The notes beneath the pieces were generated by a model. It was not told the DNA's origin. It searched no databases and saw nothing but the letters and a program-made list of their open reading frames with translations. Shown here in pieces: positions 1 to 6,181 of a DNA stretch of 10,598 nucleotides. Both the position numbers and the translations under genes were made by a program. Where the stretch lies: assembly GCA_041685075.1 (NCBI GenBank), contig JAWLGN010000194.1:1-10598 (forward strand). Reading direction: 5' to 3'. Source of the DNA: JAMCRM01 sp041685075. Its GTDB lineage: Bacteria > Acidobacteriota > Terriglobia > Bryobacterales > Bryobacteraceae. Position 1 is the stretch's first letter. Every line of letters starts with the position of its first letter.

Positions 1-253
1 CGTGGTTCAAAAAGCGGTGATCATAGCACTCCAGCACGCGGCTCCGGAGAACCTCTTTCAGCTCCTTCAGATCCATCACCATCCCGGTCACCGGGTCGGG
101 GTCTCCCTCCAGCGTGACTTCCAGAATATAATTATGGCCGTGCCCGTGAGGGTTGGCTTCCTCGCCGTAGATCTCCTGGTTTTCGCGATCGGAAAGCTGG
201 GCGCTGCGGCAGACGTGCGACGCGGAAAACTCCACCTTGCGGGTGATGAACAT
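1..253 (-). CDS. 6-pyruvoyl-tetrahydropterin synthase / QueD-family protein (C-terminus beyond window)
   Basis: Only the first 84 residues are present; the gene runs off the left edge. Enzymes of this family (COG0720) act on dihydroneopterin triphosphate in queuosine, tetrahydropterin or folate synthesis in the cytoplasm. The three zinc ligands are visible: His13 in SASHVC, and His38 and His40 in HGHGHNY. The GMVMDLKELK segment (57-66) and the Asp78-His79 pair in YDHRFLN are also family hallmarks. The catalytic Cys, six residues before the first HGH histidine in the PTPS-II layout, reads Glu32 (GEEANPHGHGHNY). The only nearby Cys is Cys15, just after the first zinc His. The start is the ATG at 253-251, preceded by a purine-rich AAAGGGA. 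The gene diverges from the thioredoxin gene and has its own promoter candidate. The family call is firm; the exact reaction is open because of the Glu. Confidence 0.88.
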   Translation of the reverse strand, partial: MFITRKVEFSASHVCRSAQLSDRENQEIYGEEANPHGHGHNYILEVTLEGDPDPVTGMVMDLKELKEVLRSRVLECYDHRFLNH

Positions 254-290
254 GGGTCCCCTTTATGGACGCCCGAGACCTGCTTTCAGA

Positions 291-296
291 TACAAT
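291..296 (+). promoter_or_regulatory. Possible -10 element for the thioredoxin-family gene
   Basis: TACAAT lies 17 bases before the ATG at 314, which would give a start near 303 and a leader of only about 11 bases, consistent with the absence of a Shine-Dalgarno sequence. No convincing -35 is seen at 16-18 bases. It nearly abuts the minus-strand TATAAT at 298-303, so the two promoters could not be occupied together. Confidence 0.3.
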
Positions 297-297
297 A

Positions 298-327
298 ATT
301 ATAGAATTCCCAAATGGATAGCGTCAA
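298..327 (-). promoter_or_regulatory. Sigma70-type promoter for the PTPS/QueD-family gene
   Basis: On the minus strand TTGACG (327-322) and a perfect TATAAT (303-298) are separated by 18 bases. Transcription would begin near 291 and leave a leader of about 38 bases before the ATG at 253. The -35 element lies inside the first codons of the divergent thioredoxin gene. The match is close to consensus in a GC-rich background, but no transcript data support it. Confidence 0.6.
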
Positions 328-835
328 AATCAATCGACTGCTCCAAGGCGCCATCGCGGCGCTGCTTGCGGTGCTGGTGTTCGTCATCTACGACGGGCTG
401 CGGGAGAAAGTAGTGGGAGTCGGCGACACCGCCCCGGCCTTCACCATCACCACCGACGCGGGCCGCGCGCTGTCCACCTCCAACTTCGGTGGCAAGCTCC
501 TGGTGCTGAACTTCTGGGCCACCTGGTGCCCGCCCTGCATCGAGGAGATGCCCTCCCTCGACCGCTTCCAGAAGACCCTGGCCGGCGACGGCGTAGTGGT
601 GCTGGGGATCAGCGTCGATAAGGACGAGCAAGTCTACAAGAGCTTCCTGAGCAAAGCCGGAGTTTCGTTCGCCACGGCGCGCGATCCGGAGTCGAAGATC
701 AACGCCGAATACGGCACGTTCAAGTATCCCGAGACCTACGTCATCGATTCGAGCGGCAAGGTGCTGCGCAAGTACATCGGCCCGGAGAACTGGACCGACG
801 AGCGCCTGGTGAACGACATCCGCTCCCTGCTCTAA
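314..835 (+). CDS. Membrane-anchored TlpA/ResA-type thiol:disulfide oxidoreductase
   Basis: A 173-residue thioredoxin-fold protein of the AhpC/TSA-redoxin (TlpA/ResA) group. Residues about 9-26 form one uncleaved membrane helix, placing the rest outside the cytoplasmic membrane. The active site is Trp71-Cys72-Pro-Pro-Cys75 within NFWATWCPPCIEEMP. The cis-proline is Pro139 (KYPETYVID), and the central insertion typical of TlpA/ResA lies between. Such proteins reduce disulfides in exported proteins, classically apocytochrome c; the client here is unknown, as no cytochrome gene is in view. The ATG at 314 is the only sensible start because it gives the complete anchor helix; there is no clear ribosome binding site. 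The stop is 18 bases before the GlcD-type gene, so cotranscription is possible. Confidence 0.9.
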   Translation: MDSVKINRLLQGAIAALLAVLVFVIYDGLREKVVGVGDTAPAFTITTDAGRALSTSNFGGKLLVLNFWATWCPPCIEEMPSLDRFQKTLAGDGVVVLGISVDKDEQVYKSFLSKAGVSFATARDPESKINAEYGTFKYPETYVIDSSGKVLRKYIGPENWTDERLVNDIRSLL

Positions 836-853
836 ATCCGGTACCATATCTAC

Positions 854-2233
854 ATGCTGCCCCCCGCGGCCAGGGCGAGTTTCGCGGAACTCCTGGGACC
901 CGGCGGCTGCCTCGACCAACCCGAAGACCTCACGCTTTACGAATACGACGGCAGCGTGGAGAAGGCCCGCCCGGAGTTGGTGGTCTTCCCGCGCTCGACG
1001 GCCGATGTGGTCGGCATCGTCAACATCGCGCGCGAGTACGGCATTCCCGTCACCGGGCGCGGCGCCGGCACCGGGCTGAGCGGCGGCTCGATTCCCCGGA
1101 TGGGCGGGGTGGTGGTAGCCTTCGCGCGCATGAATCGCATCCTCGAAATTGACACGGCGAACGAGCGCGTGGTGGTGGAACCCGGGGTGGTCAATCTCGA
1201 CGTCACCCTGGCGGTCGAAGGCCACGGCTACTTCTATGCGCCGGATCCCTCCAGCCAGCGCGCATGCACCCTGGGAGGCAATGTGGCGGAGAACGCCAGC
1301 GGCCCCCACACCCTGGCCTATGGAGTTACCAGCAACCACGTGCTGGGGCTGGAGTTCGTGCTGCCGGACGGCACGGTCATGACTACCGGGGGCAAGGCGC
1401 CCGACGCGCCCGGTTACGATCTGACCGGGCTGCTCACCGGATCGGAAGGCACCCTGGCCCTGGTCACCAAAATCGTGCTGCGGTTGATGCGCCGCCCCGA
1501 GGCCGTGCGCACGGCCCTGGCCATCTACAATTCCGCCGAAGACGCCGCCAACACGGTAGCGGAGATCACGGCCCGCGGCATCACCCCGGTGGCGGTCGAG
1601 ATGCTCGATGGCGTGATGCTCCGGATGGTGGAAGAGGCCACCCACGCGGGCTACCCCATGGACGCCGCCGCCGTGCTGCTGATCGAGGTCGAGGGCCTGA
1701 CGGAGATCATCGACCGGCAGATCGAACAAATTGGCGAGGTCTGCCGGCAGTGCCGCGCGCGCGAGTTCCGTATGGCCGCCACCGCCGCCGAGCGCGCCCT
1801 GCTGTGGAAGGGGCGCAAGAATGCCTTTGGCGCGGTGGGCCGCGCCAGCCCCACTTACTATGTGCAGGACGGCGTGGTGCCGCGCACCCGCATCGCCTCC
1901 ACCCTGCGCTATATCGCCGAGGTGGGCGAGCGCTACGGCCTCACCATCAGCAACATCTTCCACGCGGGCGACGGCAACCTGCACCCCATCATCCTGTTCG
2001 ATCCCCGCAAGCCGGGCGACCTGGATAAAGCCCGCGCCGCCGGCCACGAGATCCTGGAGCGCTGCATCGAAGCCGGCGGCACCATTACCGGGGAGCACGG
2101 CGTGGGGCTGGAAAAGACCGAGTTGATGCGCCAACTCTTCTCCGACGATACGCTGGAAACGATCCGCGCGCTCAAGCGCCTGTTCGATCCGGCAAACCTC
2201 TTCAACCCCGGCAAACTGCTGCCCACGGATTAA
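854..2233 (+). CDS. glcD: FAD-linked oxidase, glycolate oxidase subunit GlcD / D-lactate dehydrogenase type
   Basis: A 459-residue flavoprotein of the GlcD/D-2-hydroxyacid dehydrogenase family, oxidising 2-hydroxy acids such as glycolate or D-lactate to 2-oxo acids. The PCMH-type FAD-binding domain spans about 40-215, with GRGAGTGLSGG (68-78), PDPSSQ (130-135) and LGGNVAENASGPHTLAYGV. The C-terminal FAD-oxidase domain carries HAGDGNLH (370-377) and GEHGVG (Glu414, His415), whose His/Glu residues bind the substrate-site metal, and ends in the typical FDPANLFNPGK. Length is normal for GlcD. GlcE and GlcF, the usual partners, are not in the window, so it may act alone or with subunits encoded elsewhere. 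The ATG at 854 has no Shine-Dalgarno; it follows the thioredoxin stop by 18 bases. Substrate cannot be told from sequence. Confidence 0.9.
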   Translation: MLPPAARASFAELLGPGGCLDQPEDLTLYEYDGSVEKARPELVVFPRSTADVVGIVNIAREYGIPVTGRGAGTGLSGGSIPRMGGVVVAFARMNRILEIDTANERVVVEPGVVNLDVTLAVEGHGYFYAPDPSSQRACTLGGNVAENASGPHTLAYGVTSNHVLGLEFVLPDGTVMTTGGKAPDAPGYDLTGLLTGSEGTLALVTKIVLRLMRRPEAVRTALAIYNSAEDAANTVAEITARGITPVAVEMLDGVMLRMVEEATHAGYPMDAAAVLLIEVEGLTEIIDRQIEQIGEVCRQCRAREFRMAATAAERALLWKGRKNAFGAVGRASPTYYVQDGVVPRTRIASTLRYIAEVGERYGLTISNIFHAGDGNLHPIILFDPRKPGDLDKARAAGHEILERCIEAGGTITGEHGVGLEKTELMRQLFSDDTLETIRALKRLFDPANLFNPGKLLPTD

Positions 2234-2234
2234 G

Positions 2235-3197
2235 ATGAGACCTGGAGTTTCCCGGCGCCGATTTCTGTTCTTCGCCGCAGCCACCGCCGCTGCGGCCCCG
2301 AATGCTATGACTCAAAAAGAACGCGTAGACCGCGCGCTGCGCGGCGAAGACGTGGATCGCCCACCGTTCAGCTTCTGGCACCACTTCGGGCTGGAGAAGT
2401 TTCCCGGCGCGCGCCATGCCGAGGCCACGCTCGAATTCCACCGCAAGTTCCGCACCGACATCGTCAAGGTGATGAGCGACTATCCCTACCCGCCCTCCGG
2501 AAAGCGGTGGTACGAACTGAAGGTGGAAGCCAATCCCTTCCCCGAACAGTTGCGCGCGCTCGAGTTGATTCGCGACGGCTTGGGCGGGCGGGTCCACTTC
2601 ATCGAAACCCTCTTCAATCCCTGGAACCAGGCGGAGAAGCTGTCCTCGAAGGAAGAGGTGCGGCGCATGAAGTCGGAGGACCCGGCGCGGCTGCTCTCGG
2701 CGCTCGAGGCCATCGCGGAATCCGAAGCCAATCACGTGCGCAAGGCCCTGGGCGCCGGCGCATCGGGCATCTTCCTGGCCATCGCCAACGCGCAGGAGGG
2801 CATTCTCACCCGCGAGGAGTATGCCCGGTTCAGCGAGCCCTTCGACCGGCTGGTGTGGGGGGCCGCAAGCGGCGCGCCGCTGAACGTGCTGCACATTCAC
2901 GGCGAGCGGCCGTACCTCGACCTGTTCTACAAGGGCTGGCCCGGGGCTGTGCTGAACCACTCGATGCACGCAACCGGGGTGCCGCTGGCCCAGGCGCGCG
3001 CGAGCTTCGACGGCGTGCTGATGGGCGGCATCGACGAGATCCGGTTTCGCAGCCTGGCGTCCGCGGAACTCCGCCGGCAGGCCGATGCCGCGCAACAGGC
3101 CGCGGGGAGCCGCTTCATCCTGGCGCCGGGTTGCTCGGTGCCGGACGACAGCACCGACGAGGAACTGCGGCGCCTGCCGGACCTGCTGGGCGCCTGA
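2235..3197 (+). CDS. Uroporphyrinogen decarboxylase (URO-D) superfamily protein with twin-arginine signal
   Basis: A 320-residue protein of the UroD/MtaA-CmuA superfamily. From residue 25, MTQKERVDRALRGEDVDRPPF matches the usual start of family members, and the barrel core follows. It lacks the RQAGR segment of true HemE, so heme synthesis is unlikely. His220-x-His222 (LHIHGE) and Cys300 (APGCSVP) sit where the methyltransferase members carry a zinc-binding HxC...C set, with His replacing the first Cys. Residues 1-24 form an apparent Tat signal: SRRRFLF, an alanine-rich hydrophobic stretch, then APNA. The ATG is one base after the glcD stop, implying translational coupling; there is no Shine-Dalgarno. 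The internal ATG at 2307 would give a cytoplasmic form but has no ribosome binding site either. Substrate unknown. Confidence 0.82.
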   Translation: MRPGVSRRRFLFFAAATAAAAPNAMTQKERVDRALRGEDVDRPPFSFWHHFGLEKFPGARHAEATLEFHRKFRTDIVKVMSDYPYPPSGKRWYELKVEANPFPEQLRALELIRDGLGGRVHFIETLFNPWNQAEKLSSKEEVRRMKSEDPARLLSALEAIAESEANHVRKALGAGASGIFLAIANAQEGILTREEYARFSEPFDRLVWGAASGAPLNVLHIHGERPYLDLFYKGWPGAVLNHSMHATGVPLAQARASFDGVLMGGIDEIRFRSLASAELRRQADAAQQAAGSRFILAPGCSVPDDSTDEELRRLPDLLGA

Positions 3198-3259
3198 AGC
3201 CGCCGCGCGAAAATCTCGGTCTGTTCCAAGACAGAGCCTGCCGTTGTGCAAAGGGACTG

Positions 3260-3307
3260 GCGCCGCGCCTAGGGAGTATCCCTTCCCAAAGATGTATTGC
3301 GCGGCGC
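3260..3307 (+). terminator. GC-rich inverted repeat after the UroD-like gene, possible terminator
   Basis: GCGCCGCGC at 3260-3268 is perfectly complementary to GCGCGGCGC at 3299-3307. Within the 30-base interior a second small hairpin forms: AGGGA (3271-3275), loop GTA, TCCCT (3279-3283). A weaker stem, TCTGT/ACAGA at 3220-3224 and 3231-3235, lies just upstream. The structure falls between the UroD-like stop and the next promoter, as expected of a terminator, but no T-run follows. It could instead be a regulatory structure. Confidence 0.4.
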
Positions 3308-3336
3308 ACTCCCGCGCTCGCCTGTTCGTACCCCTT

Positions 3337-3345
3337 TGCTACAAT
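3337..3345 (+). promoter_or_regulatory. Extended -10 promoter for the AAA+/VWA pair
   Basis: TGCTACAAT matches the extended -10 form TGnTATAAT with one mismatch. No good -35 is found upstream, which extended -10 promoters do not need. The expected start, near 3352, coincides with the beginning of the Shine-Dalgarno sequence, so the leader would be about 15 bases. Confidence 0.5.
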
Positions 3346-3351
3346 CGCCAC

Positions 3352-3359
3352 AGGAGGGG
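3352..3359 (+). promoter_or_regulatory. Strong ribosome binding site that fixes a TTG start
   Basis: AGGAGGGG lies 7 bases before TTG at 3367. The next in-frame ATG is codon 63, inside the ATPase domain, so this site decides the start of the AAA+ gene. It is the strongest Shine-Dalgarno at a usable distance in the window. Confidence 0.75.
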
Positions 3360-3366
3360 TTGAGGG

Positions 3367-4860
3367 TTGACAAAAACTACCTGGGATTTACCCCGCACTC
3401 TGGGCACACTCCGAAAGAGTCCATTCTCCCAAGCCAAGCTGGAGAACCGGTCCGTCAAGGAAGAGGTCCGCAGCAACCTGATCTGCAAGATCCAGCGCGG
3501 CGAAACATTGTTTCCCGGCATTGTAGGTTTCGAGGAGACCGTGGTGCCGCACATGGTCAACGCCATTCTCTCGCGGCATAATTTCATTCTTCTGGGCCTC
3601 CGCGGGCAGGCCAAGACCCGCCTCATCCGCATGCTCACTACCCTGCTCGACGACGTGATCCCTTACGTCGACGGATGTGAGATACACGACAATCCGTACC
3701 GGCCGATCTGCCGGCGTTGCCGCGACCTGGTGGCCGAGCAGGGTGATGAAACGCCCATCGCGTGGCTGGGGCGCGATCACCGCTACGTGGAGAAGCTGGC
3801 CACGCCCGACGTGACCATCGCGGACATGATCGGGGACATCGATCCCATCAAGGCGGCGCGGCGGGGCCACGACATCTCCGACGAGCTGACCGTGCACTAC
3901 GGTCTGCTCCCCCGCGCCAACCGCGGCATCTTCGCCATTAACGAGCTGCCCGACCTGGCCGGAAAGATCCAGGTAGGGCTGTTCAACATCATGCAGGAAG
4001 GGGACGTGCAAATTAAGGGCTACCCCGTCCGCCTGCCCCTGGATTTGATGCTGGTCTTCACCGCCAACCCGGAGGACTATACCGCGCGTGGTAAGATCAT
4101 CACCCCTTTGAAGGATCGCATCGGCAGCGAGATCCGCACCCACTATCCCATTGCGCTCGATCAGGGGCTGGAGATCACCCGGCAGGAGGCCTGGATCGAC
4201 CGGGACTCGCCCGTCAAGGTGCAGGTGCCCAACTACATCCGCGAAGTGGTCGAGCAACTCGCCTTCCTCGCGCGCGAGGACAAGCGCGTGGACAAGCGCT
4301 CGGGAGTATCGCAGCGCCTGCCGATCACGGTGCTGGAGAACGTCATCTCCAACGCCGAGCGCCGCGCCCTGGCCGCGGGGGAAGCCATAGCCGTGCCCCG
4401 CATCACCGATATCTACGCCGCCCTGCCCTCCATCACGGGCAAGCTGGAGTTGGAGTACGAGGGCGAGCTGAAGGGCGGCGACGCGGTGGCGCGCGAGCTG
4501 ATCCGCACCGCCGTGGGGAAGACGTACGACCAGTACCTGGAAGGGGCCAACGTCTCCCAGATCGTGCAGTGGTTCGACCTGGGCGGCACCCTGAAGCTCG
4601 ACGAAAGCGTCGGCTCCGCCGCCATGGTGAAGACCCTGTCCTCCATCCAGGGGCTGATGGAAAAACTGAAGGCCCTGAAGGTGGGGGCCAACGAGCCGGA
4701 TTCCGTGCGCGCTTCCGCCGCGGAGTTCATCCTGGAGGGACTCTACTCGCACCGGCGCATCAGCCGCAGCGAGGAGCGCGGCTACACGGCCGAGGAGCGC
4801 AAGACCACGCCGCGCGAGGAAGCGGCTCCGCGCGGCACCATGAGGAGGCAGTACAACTAG
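3367..4860 (+). CDS. Magnesium-chelatase-like (ChlI/MoxR-type) AAA+ ATPase
   Basis: A 497-residue AAA+ protein related to ChlI/BchI and MoxR ATPases. Walker A is GLRGQAKT (77-84). The Walker B position is GIFAINELPDL (187-197), where Asn192-Glu193 replaces the usual Asp-Glu. Sensor 1 is Asn234 in FTANP, and LKDRIGSEIRTHYP (248 on) holds likely arginine-finger residues. Between Walker A and B lies an insertion with Cys104-x2-His107-x7-Cys115-x2-Cys118, a plausible zinc knuckle. The C-terminal third is mostly helical. MoxR/VWA pairs typically remodel or metallate a client protein; the VWA partner follows 42 bases downstream. No ChlH or pigment genes are nearby, so true magnesium chelatase is unlikely. 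The start is TTG with a strong ribosome binding site. Client unknown. Confidence 0.85.
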   Translation: MTKTTWDLPRTLGTLRKSPFSQAKLENRSVKEEVRSNLICKIQRGETLFPGIVGFEETVVPHMVNAILSRHNFILLGLRGQAKTRLIRMLTTLLDDVIPYVDGCEIHDNPYRPICRRCRDLVAEQGDETPIAWLGRDHRYVEKLATPDVTIADMIGDIDPIKAARRGHDISDELTVHYGLLPRANRGIFAINELPDLAGKIQVGLFNIMQEGDVQIKGYPVRLPLDLMLVFTANPEDYTARGKIITPLKDRIGSEIRTHYPIALDQGLEITRQEAWIDRDSPVKVQVPNYIREVVEQLAFLAREDKRVDKRSGVSQRLPITVLENVISNAERRALAAGEAIAVPRITDIYAALPSITGKLELEYEGELKGGDAVARELIRTAVGKTYDQYLEGANVSQIVQWFDLGGTLKLDESVGSAAMVKTLSSIQGLMEKLKALKVGANEPDSVRASAAEFILEGLYSHRRISRSEERGYTAEERKTTPREEAAPRGTMRRQYN

Positions 4861-4873
4861 CGGCGGGGCTGCG

Positions 4874-4898
4874 GCCTCGCCCATCACGAGGCGGAGAG
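4874..4898 (+). promoter_or_regulatory. Intercistronic hairpin abutting the ribosome binding site of the VWA gene
   Basis: GCCTCG (4874-4879) and CGAGGC (4887-4892) form a perfect 6-base stem with a 7-base loop, CCCATCA. The Shine-Dalgarno GGAG begins at 4893, the next base, and sits 6 bases before the ATG at 4903. The position could tune translation of the second gene or mark an mRNA processing point; that role is inference. Confidence 0.4.
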
Positions 4899-4902
4899 CG
4901 TT

Positions 4903-6138
4903 ATGAAAATCAAATACTCCCGCTATACCGGAGAGGATTTCGGAATCGGCGCCGAGGACCTCCTCCAGGCGCTCTCCGACTTCCTGCTCCAAAGCGGCTT
5001 CAACTCCCAGTACATCCCCTTCAGCGAGTGGAACCAGCACACCCTGGAGGACCTCAAGAAGGCCATCCAGCAGGCGCTCGAAAGCGGCCAGCTCTTCGAC
5101 GACCAACACATGCAGGAGATGATCGAGCGCCTGGAGCAGCTTACCCCGGAGCAGATGGATAAGCTGCTCAACAACCTGGTGCAGAAGATGGTGGACGAGG
5201 GCCAGATTACCCTCGACCCACCCAGCGCCGAGCAGCAACCCTCCGGAGGCATGGGCAGCGGACCGGAAGGCAAGGTGAGGTTCGAAGTCACCGACAAATC
5301 GCTCGATTTTCTCGGGTTCAAGACGCTGAAAGATCTGCTCGGTTCGCTCGGGAAATCCAGCTTCGGGCGGCACGACACGCGCGACTTGGCCACCGGCGTC
5401 GAGGCCTCCGGCTCCTCCCGGGCTTACGAATTCGGCGACACCCTCAACCTGGATGTCTCCGAGACGCTCTTTTCAGCTATCAAGCGCGAGGGCGTGGGGG
5501 TGCCCATCAACCTCGAGTATTCCGACCTGCACGTGCACCAGTGCGAGTACCAGAGTTCCTGCGCCACGGTCCTGATGCTGGATTGCAGCCACAGCATGAT
5601 TCTCTACGGGGAGGACCGCTTCACCCCAGCGAAGAAAGTGGCGCTGGCGCTGGCGCACCTCATCCGGACGCAGTACCCCGGGGACAGCCTGCGCTGCGTC
5701 CTGTTCCACGACTCGGCCGAGGAACTGGCCGTCAGCCAGCTCGCCCGCGTGCAGGTGGGGCCTTACTATACCAACACTCGGGATGGTTTGATCCTGGCGC
5801 AGCGCCTGCTCCAGCAGGAGCGCAAAGACATGCGCCAGATCATCATGATCACCGACGGCAAGCCCAGTTGCCTGACCCTCGAAGACGGGCGCATCTACAA
5901 GAACGCCTTCGGCCTGGATCCGCTGGTGATCAGCAAGACCCTGGAGGAAGTGAACCGCTGCAAGAAGCAGGGGATCCTCATCAACACCTTCATGCTGGCC
6001 AGCGACTACGGGCTGGTGAACTTCGTCCAGAAGGTGACGGAGATCTGCCGCGGCAAGGCGTATTTTACTACGCCTTATACACTTGGGCAGTACTTGTTAA
6101 TGGATTACATGAACCGGAAGACCCGGACCATCCACTGA
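4903..6138 (+). CDS. VWA-domain partner of the AAA+ ATPase
   Basis: A 411-residue soluble protein with a C-terminal von Willebrand A domain and no signal or membrane segment. The MIDAS metal site looks complete: Asp227-x-Ser229-x-Ser231 in LMLDCSHSM, Thr290 in YYTNTRDG, and Asp318 in MITDGKP. The N-terminal half (about 45-100) is predicted helical and charged. A glycine/proline-rich linker follows near 105-125. His210, His212, Cys214 and Cys220 lie just before the MIDAS strand, with Cys228 inside the MIDAS motif. As in BchD, CbbO or ViaA-type partners, it should bind the AAA+ ring and a client through the MIDAS; unlike BchD it has no AAA domain of its own. Start: ATG with GGAG six bases upstream. 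Its 3' end lies in an inverted repeat shared with the convergent gene. Confidence 0.85.
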   Translation: MKIKYSRYTGEDFGIGAEDLLQALSDFLLQSGFNSQYIPFSEWNQHTLEDLKKAIQQALESGQLFDDQHMQEMIERLEQLTPEQMDKLLNNLVQKMVDEGQITLDPPSAEQQPSGGMGSGPEGKVRFEVTDKSLDFLGFKTLKDLLGSLGKSSFGRHDTRDLATGVEASGSSRAYEFGDTLNLDVSETLFSAIKREGVGVPINLEYSDLHVHQCEYQSSCATVLMLDCSHSMILYGEDRFTPAKKVALALAHLIRTQYPGDSLRCVLFHDSAEELAVSQLARVQVGPYYTNTRDGLILAQRLLQQERKDMRQIIMITDGKPSCLTLEDGRIYKNAFGLDPLVISKTLEEVNRCKKQGILINTFMLASDYGLVNFVQKVTEICRGKAYFTTPYTLGQYLLMDYMNRKTRTIH

Positions 6139-6181
6139 GGGATCGCGGGCGTCCTCCGAGGTTCCCTGCGTGGTCCGGGTC
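6120..6181. terminator. Inverted repeat spanning the convergent gene ends, likely bidirectional terminator
   Basis: GACCCGGACCA (6120-6130) pairs perfectly with TGGTCCGGGTC (6171-6181), 11 bases. Inside it AGGGA (6138-6142) pairs with TCCCT (6163-6167). The plus-strand stop TGA is at 6136-6138, between the arms; the minus-strand stop at 6182-6180 overlaps the right arm. No T-run is present on either side, so this is either a GC-rich hairpin terminator or a 3' end stabiliser. Confidence 0.55.

Noticed and set aside
842..847. TACCAT as a -10 giving a leaderless glcD transcript starting at 854
   Set aside because: The hexamer is weak, has no -35 or extended -10, and overlaps a simple 18-base gap that is equally explained by cotranscription with the thioredoxin gene.
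299..2284. 661-codon open frame on the minus strand across the thioredoxin and glcD genes
   Set aside because: It is antisense to two clearly recognisable plus-strand genes, its translation shows no domain and is a low-complexity Gly/Ala/His/Arg mix, as expected from the third-position GC bias of the real genes.
2235..3197. Canonical HemE uroporphyrinogen decarboxylase
   Set aside because: The RQAGR signature of HemE near the N-terminus is missing, and an export signal makes heme synthesis unlikely.
3388..5373. 661-codon open frame on the minus strand across the AAA+ and VWA genes
   Set aside because: Shadow of two conserved plus-strand genes; it also crosses their intergenic gap. No motif is recognisable. 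The identical length to the other shadow frame is coincidence.
3367..6138. True magnesium chelatase subunits ChlI/ChlD
   Set aside because: The VWA protein has no AAA domain, no ChlH or pigment genes are present, and the ATPase has a Cys/His insertion; the pair fits the general MoxR/VWA type better.
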